Of a stretch of DNA of 64,000 nt, positions 12,520 through 24,104 are shown in pieces. The stretch lies in assembly GCA_022710975.1 (NCBI GenBank), contig JAKLGA010000003.1:472677-536676 (forward strand), in the 5' to 3' direction. Origin of the DNA: Myxococcota bacterium. GTDB lineage: Bacteria; Myxococcota; B64-G9. The notes below the pieces were generated by a model. It was given only the letters and a program-made list of their open reading frames with translations, had not been told where the DNA came from and ran no database searches. Each line of letters begins with the position of its first letter. Position 1 is the first letter of the stretch. Position numbers and translations under genes: made by a program.

Positions 12520-13101
12520 TCACTTCTTGCGGCCGGGGGAGGCCCCGGCCTGGGCAGGTTTCTTGGCGAACAGCAACTCGAGGAACAGCAGCGCCACCCC
12601 GACGCTGATGCCGATGTCCGCGATGTTGAAGGTCGGCCAGTGGTGCTCGCCGGCCGACAGGGTGGTGAGCCCCAGATCGAGCGGCGAGTCGAAGCGCACG
12701 TACCAGTCGATGAAGTCGACCACCCGCCCCTGGTAGATGCGGTCGATCAGGTTGCCCACCGCCCCGGCCAGCACCAGCGCGAAGGCCACCGGCAGCAGGC
12801 GCTTGTCCTCCTCCATGCGCCGCACGAAGTAGAGGATCAGCCCGATGGCCAGCAGGGTGACCACGATGAAGAAGGGGATGCGCACGGCCGGGGACCAGGC
12901 GTTGCCCAGGCCCCAGGCCGCGCCGGCGTTCTCCGCGTACTTCAGGCGGAAGAAGCCGTCGATCACCGTCAGGAAGCGCTCGCCCGGGTCGGGCGCGGAG
13001 ACCAGCGGCTGCAGGCCGATCTTGGCCGCGATCTTGGTGGCCTGATCGGCCAGCACCACCGCCGGGACGGTGATGGCCAGGATGAGGTACTTGGTCTTCA
13101 C
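12520..13101 (-). CDS. lspA: Lipoprotein signal peptidase (signal peptidase II)
   Basis: 193 residues from GTG 13101, with GAGG overlapping the ileS stop. LspA is an inner-membrane aspartic protease that cleaves prolipoproteins after Lgt has lipidated the Cys. Both catalytic regions are present: GAVGNLIDRIYQGRVVDFID (about residue 118) and FNIADIGISVG (about residue 159). Four hydrophobic helices are visible. It is slightly longer than typical LspA (~165 residues), with a longer loop between helix 1 and 2 and a Lys-rich tail. The ileS-lspA pairing is widely conserved. Confidence 0.96.
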   Translation of the reverse strand: MKTKYLILAITVPAVVLADQATKIAAKIGLQPLVSAPDPGERFLTVIDGFFRLKYAENAGAAWGLGNAWSPAVRIPFFIVVTLLAIGLILYFVRRMEEDKRLLPVAFALVLAGAVGNLIDRIYQGRVVDFIDWYVRFDSPLDLGLTTLSAGEHHWPTFNIADIGISVGVALLFLELLFAKKPAQAGASPGRKK

Positions 13102-13108
13102 CGCGCCC

Positions 13109-15922
13109 TCACTTCCCGGCCCGCGCCAGGGCCTCGGCGCAGCGGGTGCACAGCTCGGGCGCGCGCGCGTCGCGGCCCACGTCCGCGCGCCGGTTCCAGC
13201 AGCGCGGGCACTTGGGATCGGGCGAGGCCTCGACGTGCACCCGCAAGCCCGGCACCAGCTCGGAGGCGGTGGCGCCCTCGGGCAGCGGGGCGTCGAGCTC
13301 CAGCCGGCCCACCTTGAGCAGATCGAGCAGGTCCGCGCCGAAGGAGTCGAGCAGCGCGCGGGTCTCGGGCGGGGCCGCCAGCCGCACCAGCGCCTCCAGG
13401 CTGTCCTTCACCCGGCCCGCCTGGCGGGCCTCCTCGAGGGCCTTGTTCACCTCGGCCCGCAGCTTGCGCAGCTCCGCGAAGCGCTGCAGCAGCCCGGCGT
13501 CGCCCGGCCGCTCCTCGCCGGTCGGCAGCGGGCAGAGCAGCACGGAGGTGGGCCGCCCGGCCTGGGCGGGCAGGTAGCCCCAGGCCTCCTCGGCGGTGAA
13601 GCTGAGGATCGGGGCCAGCATGGCCAGCAGCTCCTCGAGCGAGGCGTGCATGGCCGTCTGGGCCGAGCGCCGGGCGCGGTCGCCCGGGGCCATGGCGTAC
13701 AGCCGGTCCTTGGTCACGTCCAGGTAGAAGGCCGACAGATCCACGGTGCACAGGTCCAGCAGCAGGTGGTAGATGGCGTGGAACTCGTAGTCCAGGTAGG
13801 CCTGGCGCACGCGGGCGCTGGCCTGGCGCATGCGCGCCCGCACCCAGCGGTCCACCTCCGCGAGCTCCGCCTCCGCGACGGCGTCGCGGGCCGGGTCGAA
13901 GTCGGACAGCACGCCCAGCATGAAGCGCACGGTGTTGCGGATCTTGCGGTAGGCGTCGGTCATCGGCCCCAGCATGCCGCGGGTGAAGCAGATGTCGGCG
14001 GTGTAGTCCACCGAGGAGAACAGCAGCCGCAGCACGTCCGCGCCGTGCTGCTGGATGACCTGCTCGGGCGCGATCACGTTGCCCAGCGACTTGCTCATCT
14101 TCTTGGCCTTCTCGTCGAGGATGAGCCCGTGGGTGAGCACCTGCCGGTAGGGCGCCTTGCCGCGCGTGCCGACCGCGGTCAGCAGCGACACCTGGAACCA
14201 GCCGCGGTGCTGGTCGGTGGCCTCCAGGTACAGGTCGCAGGGCCAGCCGAGCTCGGGCCGATGCTCCAGCACCGCCCGCTGGCTGACCGAGGAGTCGAAC
14301 CACACGTCGAGGATGTCCTCCTCCTTCTCGAAGCGGGTGCCGCCGCACCGTGGGCAGGCCTGGCCAGGGGGCAGGAAGGACTCGACCGGCTCGGCGAACC
14401 AGGCGTCGCTGCCCGCCTCGCGCACCCGGGCCGCGACGCGCTCGAGCACCTCGGGCGAGAGCCAGGCCTCGCCGCAGCCCTGGCAGTACAGGGCCGGGAT
14501 GGGCACGCCCCAGGCGCGCTGGCGCGACAGGCACCAGTCGGGCCGGCCCGCGACCATGTTGTGCATGCGCGCCTGGCCCCAGGCGGGGATCCACTTCGCC
14601 TGGGCGATCTCCTCGAGCGCCCGCTGCCGCAGCCCGTGCGTGTCCACCCCCAGGAACCACTGGTCGGTGGCGCGGAAGATCAGCGGCGACTTGCAGCGCC
14701 AGCAGAACGGGTAGGAGTGGGAGATCTCCTGGCTGCCCGCCAGCGCCCCCAGGCGCTCGAGGTGCTCGGTGATCGGCTTGTTCGACTCGAACACCGTCTT
14801 GCCCTCGTAGCCGGGCACCTGGGCGGTGAAGCGCCCGGCGTCGTCCACCGGCGAGAGGATCTCCAGCCCGTGCTTGCGGCCGCTCTCGAAGTCCTCCGCG
14901 CCGTGGCCCGGCGCCGTGTGCACGCAGCCCGTGCCGGCGTCGAGGGTCACGTAGTCGGCCAGGATGAGCAGCGAGTCCCGCTCCAGCATGGGGTGCCTGC
15001 AGCGCAGCCCCGCGAAGCGCGCGCCCGGGAGCTTCCGCCCGGCGGGCTCGGCGTCGGTCCAGCCGAGCGCCTCGCACACAACCGGCCGCAGGAAGTCGGC
15101 CATCAGGCACAGCTCGCCCGCGTGGCGCACGAACACGTACTCGTGCTCCGGGTGCAGCGCGATGGCCAGGTTGGCCGGGATGGTCCAGGGCGTGGTGGTC
15201 CAGATCAGCACCTTCGCCCCGTCGAGCGCCAGGCCGACCGCGTCCGCGAGCGCCCCCAGGCCGGGGTCGTCCGCGCGCAGGGCGAACTTCACGTAGATCG
15301 AGGGCGAGGTGTGGTCGTGGTACTCCAGCTCCGCCTCGGCCAGCGCCGTGCGGCAGGTGGCGCACCAGTGGATCGGCCGCTGGCCGCGGTAGACGTACCC
15401 GCCGCGCACCAGGTCCCCGAGCGCCGCCACGGTCTCGGCCTCGTAGGGGTAGCTCATGGTGATGTAGGGGTGGTCCCAGTCGCCCACGCAGCCCAGGCGC
15501 TTGAACTCCTGGCGCTGGGTGTCGAGCCACTTCTCGGCGTACGCCCGGCAGCGCTTGCGGATCTCGAGCTTGGGCAGCTCGCGGCCCTGGGCCCCCAGCT
15601 CCTTGACCACGTTGTGCTCGATGGGCATGCCGTGGCAGTCCCAGCCCGGCACGTAGGGCGCGTCGAAGCCGCTCATGGAGCGCGATTTGACGATGAAATC
15701 CTTGAGGATCTTGTTGAGCGCGGTGCCGAGGTGGACGTGCCCGTTGGCGTAGGGAGGCCCGTCGTGCAGCACGAAGCGGGGCGCCCCGCGGGTGCGGGCC
15801 ACCATGCGCCCGTACACGTCCTCGGCCAGCCAGCGCTCCAGGACGCGGGGCTCGAGCTGGGCCAGCCCGGCCTTCATGGGGAAGTCGGTCCTGGGCAGGT
15901 TCAGCGTGCTCTTGTAGTCCAC
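13109..15922 (-). CDS. ileS: Isoleucyl-tRNA synthetase
   Basis: 937 residues, normal for bacterial IleS. GTG 15922 is preceded by GAGAGGAG. Class I motifs are present: the HIGH-type PYANGHVHLGTALNK near residue 58 and KKMSKSLGN near residue 606. The editing (CP1) domain lies between them, with TTTPWTIPANLAIA and DAGTGCVHTAPGHG. The C-terminal zinc site is made by CPRCW (about residue 905) and CTRC near the end. The enzyme charges tRNA-Ile in the cytoplasm. It heads the operon with lspA and two lgt genes and has a near-consensus promoter with a short leader. Confidence 0.98.
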   Translation of the reverse strand: MDYKSTLNLPRTDFPMKAGLAQLEPRVLERWLAEDVYGRMVARTRGAPRFVLHDGPPYANGHVHLGTALNKILKDFIVKSRSMSGFDAPYVPGWDCHGMPIEHNVVKELGAQGRELPKLEIRKRCRAYAEKWLDTQRQEFKRLGCVGDWDHPYITMSYPYEAETVAALGDLVRGGYVYRGQRPIHWCATCRTALAEAELEYHDHTSPSIYVKFALRADDPGLGALADAVGLALDGAKVLIWTTTPWTIPANLAIALHPEHEYVFVRHAGELCLMADFLRPVVCEALGWTDAEPAGRKLPGARFAGLRCRHPMLERDSLLILADYVTLDAGTGCVHTAPGHGAEDFESGRKHGLEILSPVDDAGRFTAQVPGYEGKTVFESNKPITEHLERLGALAGSQEISHSYPFCWRCKSPLIFRATDQWFLGVDTHGLRQRALEEIAQAKWIPAWGQARMHNMVAGRPDWCLSRQRAWGVPIPALYCQGCGEAWLSPEVLERVAARVREAGSDAWFAEPVESFLPPGQACPRCGGTRFEKEEDILDVWFDSSVSQRAVLEHRPELGWPCDLYLEATDQHRGWFQVSLLTAVGTRGKAPYRQVLTHGLILDEKAKKMSKSLGNVIAPEQVIQQHGADVLRLLFSSVDYTADICFTRGMLGPMTDAYRKIRNTVRFMLGVLSDFDPARDAVAEAELAEVDRWVRARMRQASARVRQAYLDYEFHAIYHLLLDLCTVDLSAFYLDVTKDRLYAMAPGDRARRSAQTAMHASLEELLAMLAPILSFTAEEAWGYLPAQAGRPTSVLLCPLPTGEERPGDAGLLQRFAELRKLRAEVNKALEEARQAGRVKDSLEALVRLAAPPETRALLDSFGADLLDLLKVGRLELDAPLPEGATASELVPGLRVHVEASPDPKCPRCWNRRADVGRDARAPELCTRCAEALARAGK

Positions 15923-15945
15923 GGCGGGCTCCTCTCGCGCCGCAG

Positions 15946-15974
15946 AAACTACGGGCCCATGCCAGCAAAGTCAA
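15946..15974 (-). promoter_or_regulatory. Sigma-70-type promoter of the ileS-lspA-lgt operon
   Basis: On the minus strand, TTGACT (15974-15969) and TAGTTT (15951-15946) are 17 bp apart. The predicted start site leaves only about 15-20 nt before the GTG at 15922, enough for the AGGAG site. No attenuator or T-box-like structure fits in this space. Confidence 0.6.
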
Positions 15975-16003
15975 GCTTTTCCGCCAGTTGGAGCGTCGTT
16001 TGC

Positions 16004-16033
16004 TTGCCCGGCCGCGGCGCGGCGTGCTAGCAT
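16004..16033 (+). promoter_or_regulatory. Possible promoter for the Cys-rich lipoprotein pair
   Basis: TTGCCC (16004-16009) and TAGCAT (16028-16033) are 18 bp apart on the plus strand, divergent from the ileS promoter. The match is moderate. ATG 16070 would follow a leader of about 30 nt carrying GAGGGTGG. Confidence 0.35.
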
Positions 16034-16069
16034 GAGCCGTCGGCGGCCGCGCTGGCCGCGAGGGTGGAC

Positions 16070-16858
16070 ATGCGCTCCGGACTCCTCCTGCCCGTCGGAT
16101 CGCTGGCCGCGTGCCTGTGGGGCGCGGGGCTGGGCTGCGGGCCCGCGCCCGAAGCCGAGCTCGGGGTGCGGCTGGTGCGGGCCGAGGGTGCGCTGGGCCC
16201 CCTGGCGAACGGGTTCGACCGGCTGCGGGTGGCCCGGGCGGTGTGCCAGATCGCGCTCCAGGACGGGACCCTGGTGGCCGCGGCCGAGGCGGACCTCGAC
16301 GTGTCCACCGCGCCCGGGGGGCAGGCCCTGGCGCTCCGGCGGGTGCCGCCCGGCGGCGGGTACTTCGCCCGGGTGCTGGGGCTCGGGCTGGACGGGAGCG
16401 TGGCCGAGTGCGGCGCCAGCGGACCGTTCTCGCTCGTGGCCGGGGAGCGCCGGGTGGTCACCATCGAGATCGGCGCGCCCGCGGCCGCCGATCCGGTCTG
16501 CGAGCGGCTGTGCACGGCGGACGCGGACTGCTCCGCGGGTCAGCTGTGCCCCTCGCCCTGCGCCCGGCTCGACCCGCCCGGGGAGTGCCTGCGGGCGCTG
16601 TGCGCGCCGTTCAACGTCGGGGCGGCCTGCGCGGCGGAGGCCGACTGCGCCGGGTTGCGCTGCCTGACGCCGGCCGAGAGCTACCCGGACGGCTACTGCA
16701 CCGCGCGCTGCGCCGAGGACTCGGGCTGCCCGCCGGGCAGCCACTGCAAGGTCCTGGGCGGGTGGTGCCTGAAGGACTGCGCCGGCGCGGCCGACTGCCG
16801 CGCCGGCTACGCCTGCGCCCAGGTCTCGGGCGCCGCCCTGGGCTGCTTGCCCGAGTGA
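16070..16858 (+). CDS. Cys-rich lipoprotein of unknown function
   Basis: 262 residues from ATG 16070, preceded by GAGGGTGG; an in-frame GTG six bases upstream is also possible. The signal peptide ends in a lipobox (GAGLGC). Residues ~25-145 form a beta-rich domain with an Arg/Val pattern (VARAVCQIALQDGTLVAAAE). The C-terminal ~115 residues hold regularly spaced Cys (CERLCTADADCSAGQLCPSP, GYCTARCAEDSGCPPGSHC). These resemble the Cys-rich 'xxDCxxGxxC' modules of the next gene, with which it lies 9 bp apart in one operon. Disulfide-bonded surface adhesin or scaffold is a guess; no enzyme motif is seen. Confidence 0.75.
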   Translation: MRSGLLLPVGSLAACLWGAGLGCGPAPEAELGVRLVRAEGALGPLANGFDRLRVARAVCQIALQDGTLVAAAEADLDVSTAPGGQALALRRVPPGGGYFARVLGLGLDGSVAECGASGPFSLVAGERRVVTIEIGAPAAADPVCERLCTADADCSAGQLCPSPCARLDPPGECLRALCAPFNVGAACAAEADCAGLRCLTPAESYPDGYCTARCAEDSGCPPGSHCKVLGGWCLKDCAGAADCRAGYACAQVSGAALGCLPE

Positions 16859-16867
16859 GGGAGCGCC

Positions 16868-18694
16868 ATGCGCGCCGCCAGCCCAGCCAGCGCAGGTCCA
16901 CGGTCGGGCGCCCTGCTGCTCGCCCTGCTGGCCGCGGGCTGCGGCGGCGACACCGCGCCCGGCGCGTGCAGCACGGATCGCGACTGCCCCACCGGGGCCT
17001 ACTGCCTGTCCAGCCGCTGCCGGCCCTTCTCGGACGCCTGCGCCGTGGATGAGCACTGCCGGCCCGGGCAGGTCTGCCAGGAGGGCGTGTGCGTGGCGGG
17101 CTGCCGGCTGGACGACGAGTGCCCGGCGGGCCAGGCCTGCGTGCAGGGCGACTGCGTGGACGGGTGCCGCCAGGACGCCGAGTGCGGGCTGGGCGAGGTG
17201 TGCGACCCGGCCAGCCGCCAGTGCGCCGCGCCGGCCTGCGCCTCGGACGCGGGCTGCCCGATCGGTTTCGTCTGCCTGGAGGGCCGCTGCGCGCCCGAGG
17301 GCTGCCGCGTGGACGCGGACTGCCTGCCCGGGTGGAGCTGCCAGCCCGACGGCTCGTGCCTGCAGGGCGCCCGCTGCCTCACCGACGCGGAGTGCGTGGC
17401 CCCCGCGCGCTGCCTGGACGGCGCCTGCCAGGAGGTGGCCTGCCGGGTGGACGCCGACTGCGCGGCCGGGGCGGTGTGCCTGCCCGAGGGCTGCGTCGTG
17501 GGCGGGTGCCACTCGGTGGTGGACTGCGCGCTCGGCGAGGTGTGCAGCCAGGGGCGCTGCCTCCGGCCCCAGTGCCAGGACGACGCGGGCTGCCCGGCCG
17601 GGTTCGTGTGCCGGGACCAGGCCTGCGTCGACACCCGCTGCCAGACGGACGCGGACTGCGCGGCCGGCCAGCGCTGCCTGGACGCGGGCTGCCACGAAGA
17701 GGAGTGCCTGCGGGACGAGCACTGCCCGGCGGGTTTCGTGTGCGCGGCGGGCGCCTGCCTCGATCCGCGCTGCCAGGTGGACGCGGACTGCCCGGCGGGC
17801 CAGCGCTGCCTGGACGCCGTCTGCCACGCGGAGGAGTGCCTGCGGGACGAGCACTGCCCGGCCGGGGAGAGCTGCGAGGCGGGCCGGTGCGAGCCGGGCA
17901 CCTGCGATCTCATCGCCCAGGACTGCCCGGCCGGCGACAAGTGCAGCGTGGACGGGGACGGGCAGCCTGCGTGCGTCGCCGCCGGGGACGGCAGCCAGTG
18001 CCTGGACGGCACGGCGGACGACTGCCCGGCCGGCGAGCTGTGCACGGGCTACAGCGGCTACGCCTGCCACGACCTGTGCTCCACCCAGAGCGGCGCCGGC
18101 TGCGGCCAGGGCTCGGCCTGCGAGGGGCTGGACGGGCTGCCCGGCTACGGCACCTGCCAGTGCTCGCCGCTGTCCCAGACCTGCCCGGCGGGCGAGCGCT
18201 GCACGTTCGACCCCTCCGACACGCCGGTGTGCGCCGAGGCCGGCTCGGGCGCGGCCTGCTTCCAGGGCACCACGGACGACTGCCCGGTGGGCTACATGTG
18301 CGCCACCGCCGACGGGAGCACCTTCGACTGCTACGCCCTGTGCCTGGCCTCCTCGGGCGCCGGCTGCCCCGCCGGCGTGGACTGCTACGGCATGGCCGGC
18401 CTGAACGGCTATGGGCTGTGCGCCGGGGAGTGCAGCCCGGTGCGGCAGGACTGCGGCTACGGCTGGAAGTGCTCGCTTGCCGGCGCGGCCCCGGTCTGCT
18501 ATTCCGACGATGGCTACTCGGGGCTGTGCGACGCGGGTTACAGCGACGACTGCCCGGCCGGGTACCAGTGCGTGGGCGACGGAACGGGTTACGCGTGCTA
18601 CCGGCTGTGCAACATGTACACGGGCATCGGCTGCAGCGTGGGTGAGACCTGCGGCGGGCTGGTGGGCGTCGATCAGTGGGGAGTGTGCCTCTAG
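16868..18694 (+). CDS. Lipoprotein made of EB/Dickkopf-like Cys-rich repeats
   Basis: 608 residues; ATG 16868 is preceded by GAGGGAGC. The lipobox LLAAGC follows a signal peptide. The rest is an array of ~20-residue units of the form C-x2-D-x2-C-x2-G-x-x-C-x(3-5)-C (for example CRVDADCAAGAVCLPEGC). These are the kind found in EB-type or Dickkopf-like Cys-rich modules and frequent in secreted proteins of myxobacteria. About 13 short units come first. They are followed by three to four longer ~60-residue units, each with a conserved block like CPAGELCTGYSGYACHDLCS. All Cys are probably in disulfides outside the cytoplasm. Function is unknown; binding or adhesion is inferred from the architecture. 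Confidence 0.8.
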   Translation: MRAASPASAGPRSGALLLALLAAGCGGDTAPGACSTDRDCPTGAYCLSSRCRPFSDACAVDEHCRPGQVCQEGVCVAGCRLDDECPAGQACVQGDCVDGCRQDAECGLGEVCDPASRQCAAPACASDAGCPIGFVCLEGRCAPEGCRVDADCLPGWSCQPDGSCLQGARCLTDAECVAPARCLDGACQEVACRVDADCAAGAVCLPEGCVVGGCHSVVDCALGEVCSQGRCLRPQCQDDAGCPAGFVCRDQACVDTRCQTDADCAAGQRCLDAGCHEEECLRDEHCPAGFVCAAGACLDPRCQVDADCPAGQRCLDAVCHAEECLRDEHCPAGESCEAGRCEPGTCDLIAQDCPAGDKCSVDGDGQPACVAAGDGSQCLDGTADDCPAGELCTGYSGYACHDLCSTQSGAGCGQGSACEGLDGLPGYGTCQCSPLSQTCPAGERCTFDPSDTPVCAEAGSGAACFQGTTDDCPVGYMCATADGSTFDCYALCLASSGAGCPAGVDCYGMAGLNGYGLCAGECSPVRQDCGYGWKCSLAGAAPVCYSDDGYSGLCDAGYSDDCPAGYQCVGDGTGYACYRLCNMYTGIGCSVGETCGGLVGVDQWGVCL

Positions 18695-18708
18695 CCCCCC
18701 GCGGGGCT
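18693..18708 (+). terminator. GC hairpin after the Cys-rich lipoprotein gene
   Basis: AGCCCC and GGGGCT flank a 4-nt loop, starting in the stop codon of the lipoprotein. No T-tract follows. It may reduce read-through into the kinase gene 29 bp downstream. Confidence 0.3.
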
Positions 18709-18736
18709 CGGTCAGGGTCGGGAGAAAGGCGGAGTC

Positions 18737-21409
<2,673 letters not shown>

Positions 21410-21412
21410 CAG

Positions 21413-21535
21413 TGTCTAGTGGCGGGTGGCGGGTGGCGAGTTTAAACCAGCCACCAGACACCAGACACCAGACATCCCCTTCGGGGACTGCTCCGCGGCG
21501 CTCGCAGGGCTCGCTTGCTCCGCTGCCAGATACTA
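21413..21535. repeat. Heptad palindrome, family B, long form (B1)
   Basis: Left arm: four heptads, TGTCTAG then three TGGCGRG (21413-21440). Centre TTTAAA (21441-21446). Right arm: four heptads, CCAGCCA then three CCAGACA (21447-21474). A 51-bp module (21475-21525) containing CCCCTTCGGGG follows, then one more heptad CCAGATA, and CTA, which is the stop codon of the dipeptidase gene on the minus strand. It fills the whole gap between two convergent stop codons. The module is the reverse complement of the one in B5 (41473-41523). Confidence 0.85.
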
Positions 21536-22546
21536 GGCTTCCCACTCCTGCAGGATCCGTAACGCCGTCTTCCCCAGGATGTTCTTCACGTCCTCGTCCG
21601 AAAATCCCCGCGCCAGCATGGCGGCCGTGAGCCGCGGCATGCCCGCCACGTCCCCCAGGTCGCGCGGCAGCCAGGTGTAGCCGTCCATGTCCGAGCCGAT
21701 CATGAGGTGCTCGCTGCCGACCAGCGCCGCCAGCTCGGCCAGGGTGTCCACCACCAGGGACAGGCCGCCGAGCACCGAGTTGGCCAGGTACCAGGGCCAC
21801 AGGATGACCCCGATGGCGCCGCGCCGGTCGGCCACGGCCTTGGCCTGCTCGGGCGTCAGGTAGCGCTGGCTCGAGCGCGCGCCGCGCAGCGCCGTGTGGG
21901 TCACCACCGGCGGCTTGCGGAGCAGATCCAGGGCCTGGTCCAGGGTGCGTTCGCTGGCGTGCGCGAGATCCACGGCCACGCCCTGCTCCTCGCAGGCCCG
22001 CAGCACCTCCCGGCCGAAGGCCGACAGCCCGCCGTGGACCTCGGGCGGCAGGTGGGCGTCGCAGATGCGGTTGGAGATGAAGTGGGTGAGGGTGAGCAGG
22101 CGCACCCCGCGCCGCCGCAGCTCGGCCACGCGCTCGAGCCGCTTGCCGAGCACGTGCCCGCCCTCGACCGCCGGCAGCACCGCGAGCTTGCCCTCGGCGT
22201 GGGCCGCGCGCACGCCCGCCGCCGTGTCCACCTTGACCAGCTCCTCGGGCGCCTGGGCCACGATGCGCTCCAGGGTGTCCAGCATGCGCTGGCAGGCGCT
22301 CCAGGCGCTCCAGCGCAGCGGGGGCGGGGGCACGTACACGGTGAAGGTGGAGCAGCTCACCCGCCCCTCGCGCAGGCGCGGCAGATCCAGGGTGTTGCGC
22401 AGCGGGTTCCACAGCCAGGGCTTGCCGTGGCGGGCGGTGAAGTCCTTGCCCAGGTAGTGGCCGTTGATGAGGAAGTGGCTGTGGACGTCCACCACGGGCG
22501 TGGACTCCATGAGCAGGGTGGCGCGCTCCAGCAGCTGGCGGTCCAT
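21533..22546 (-). CDS. Zinc dipeptidase, peptidase M19 (renal dipeptidase) family
   Basis: 337 residues; ATG 22546 follows GGAGGAG. It is an amidohydrolase-type barrel with metal ligands in the expected places: VDVHSH near residue 20, VEGGHVLG (Glu ligand, ~130), LTLTHF and VDLAHAS (~190), VVTHTALRG (~217) and the conserved GSDMDG near residue 290. The family hydrolyses dipeptides, including D-amino-acid ones, and some members act on cell-wall peptides. No signal peptide is seen, so it is cytoplasmic. The conserved DxHxD at the N-terminus reads DVHSH here, so substrate or metal use may differ from classical members. Its stop lies at the edge of a heptad repeat. Confidence 0.85.
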   Translation of the reverse strand: MDRQLLERATLLMESTPVVDVHSHFLINGHYLGKDFTARHGKPWLWNPLRNTLDLPRLREGRVSCSTFTVYVPPPPLRWSAWSACQRMLDTLERIVAQAPEELVKVDTAAGVRAAHAEGKLAVLPAVEGGHVLGKRLERVAELRRRGVRLLTLTHFISNRICDAHLPPEVHGGLSAFGREVLRACEEQGVAVDLAHASERTLDQALDLLRKPPVVTHTALRGARSSQRYLTPEQAKAVADRRGAIGVILWPWYLANSVLGGLSLVVDTLAELAALVGSEHLMIGSDMDGYTWLPRDLGDVAGMPRLTAAMLARGFSDEDVKNILGKTALRILQEWEA

Positions 22547-22597
22547 GCGATCTCCTCCCGGCCGGGAGGGTAGCCTCGCCCGCCCCCGGGCGCAACC

Positions 22598-22626
22598 TTG
22601 ACGGCTCCGGGGCCGGCGGCTACCAT
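22598..22626 (+). promoter_or_regulatory. Sigma-70-type promoter for the PEGA protein gene
   Basis: TTGACG (22598-22603) and TACCAT (22621-22626) are exactly 17 bp apart. The leader to ATG 22645 is short (about 12-15 nt) and contains CGGAGCC. Confidence 0.6.
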
Positions 22627-22644
22627 CGACCCCGGAGCCACCTC

Positions 22645-24084
22645 ATGCACATCCGCGTCCGGCTGTCCCTCGTCTGCGCGCTTCTCCTCGGCCTGGCCCT
22701 GGACCCCGGCCTCGCGGCCGCCAGGCCCGCCAAGCCCGGCAAGCCCCCGAAGATCGCCCGGGCCCAGGTCCTGGTCATCCCGCTGCCCGCCCAGGACGTC
22801 CCGCCGCCCCTCCAGGACCAGATCCTGGCCAGCATCGCCCGCCACCTGCGCGAGCAGTTCCGGGTCGGGGCGGTGGCCGGCCGCTCGGTGGGCCGGGCCA
22901 TCTTCGGGGCGGAGACCAGCGGCATGGAGGAGGCGGTCGAGCGCTTCAAGGCCAGCGTCCGCGAGGGCCGCTCGGCCTACGACACCATCAAGATCCAGCG
23001 CGCGATCAAGGTGTTGAGCGACGCGCGCGAGCTGGGCTCCCTGGTGGGCCCGGAGCTGACCGAGCCCGGCCTGCTGACCCAGATGCACCTGTACATGGGG
23101 CTGTCCTGGCTGGCGACCGGCAAGAACGAGGCGGCCGCGGCCGAGTTCCGCCAGGCCATCACCATGGGCGACGAGCTGAAGCTCGACCCGCGCAAGTTCC
23201 CGCCGGACGTGGTGGGCGCCTTCGAGAAGGCCAAGCGCGAGCTGCGCTCCGGGCGGCCCGCCCAGGTGGAGTTCGTCTCCAAGCCGGCCGGCGCCACCGT
23301 CTACCTGGACGGCCGGCGCCTGGGGGTCACGCCGCTCAAGGACCAGCCGGTCTACCCCGGCTACCACTTCGTGCGCATGGAGCTGCAGGACCACGCGGCC
23401 TGGACCCTCAACCTGCCCGACGGCGTGGCGCCCGGCTCGGTCCGCGCGCTCATGACGCCGCTGTGGACCGGCCAGCCGCCCGAGCGCCTGGTGGAGGCGG
23501 CCATCTCCACCGAGCCGGCCGACGAGAGCATGCTGGCTCTCTTGCGGCTGCTCAGCGGCTTCTACCGGGCCGACGCCCTGCTGCTGGTGTCGCTCAGCCG
23601 CGAGGACCAGGCCATCCACCTCGGGGCGCGCCTGTTCGTGAGCCGGCCGGAGGGGCTGACCCCCGCGCGCCTGTTCAACCTGGGCAGCCGGCCCGAGGGC
23701 TTCGACAAGAAGCTCAAGGGCATCGTCGGCACGCTGAAGCAGCTCGACGGCCTGCGCCCGGCCGGCGCCGGCGCGCGCGCGCCCGAGCCCGACGCCGTGG
23801 CCAGGCCCGAGACCGAGCCGGAGACGCCCGTCTGGGCGCGCCCGCCGAGCGCGGCGGGCAAGCCCGAGAGCGACCCGGGCGTGCGGGCGGTGGCCATCCC
23901 CACCGAGCAGCCGCCGGTGCCGCCGCCCGAGGACGACGAGGAGGCGGTCTGGTACGAGAGCTGGTGGTTCTGGACGATCGCCGGGGTGCTGGTGGTCGGC
24001 GGCGCCACGGTCGGCGCCCTGTACGGCACGGGTGTGCTGGGCGAAGAGGGGAGCTGGACGCTGGTGGTCCAGCCCAACCAGTGA
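22645..24084 (+). CDS. Exported PEGA-domain membrane protein
   Basis: 479 residues. An N-terminal signal peptide (LSLVCALLLGLALDPGLAAA) leads to a domain starting ARAQVLVIPLPAQDV, resembling the TolB-N/CsgG-like start of several myxobacterial envelope proteins. A helical TPR-like section (LYMGLSWLATGKNEAAAAEF) comes next, then a PEGA domain at about 207-275 (SKPAGATVYLDGRRLGVTP). A C-terminal membrane helix (WWFWTIAGVLVVGGATVGAL) precedes a short tail. This layout, with a helix near the end anchoring a periplasmic body, is common beside PEGA kinases. It is the first gene of a pair with the lipoprotein at 24105. Function unknown; envelope or wall association is inferred from PEGA. Confidence 0.75.
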   Translation: MHIRVRLSLVCALLLGLALDPGLAAARPAKPGKPPKIARAQVLVIPLPAQDVPPPLQDQILASIARHLREQFRVGAVAGRSVGRAIFGAETSGMEEAVERFKASVREGRSAYDTIKIQRAIKVLSDARELGSLVGPELTEPGLLTQMHLYMGLSWLATGKNEAAAAEFRQAITMGDELKLDPRKFPPDVVGAFEKAKRELRSGRPAQVEFVSKPAGATVYLDGRRLGVTPLKDQPVYPGYHFVRMELQDHAAWTLNLPDGVAPGSVRALMTPLWTGQPPERLVEAAISTEPADESMLALLRLLSGFYRADALLLVSLSREDQAIHLGARLFVSRPEGLTPARLFNLGSRPEGFDKKLKGIVGTLKQLDGLRPAGAGARAPEPDAVARPETEPETPVWARPPSAAGKPESDPGVRAVAIPTEQPPVPPPEDDEEAVWYESWWFWTIAGVLVVGGATVGALYGTGVLGEEGSWTLVVQPNQ

Positions 24085-24104
24085 GCCGGGAGAGGGTGGC
24101 GGGC

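Noticed and set aside
13070..16030. Plus-strand open frame of about 986 codons opposite ileS
   Set aside because: Antisense to a fully conserved aminoacyl-tRNA synthetase; no ribosome site and no recognisable motif.
21475..21525. Inner module of B1 as a rho-independent terminator
   Set aside because: It forms a CCCC/GGGG hairpin but has no T-tract, and the same module occurs in gaps between co-directional genes (41473, 45735), so it is treated as part of the repeat.
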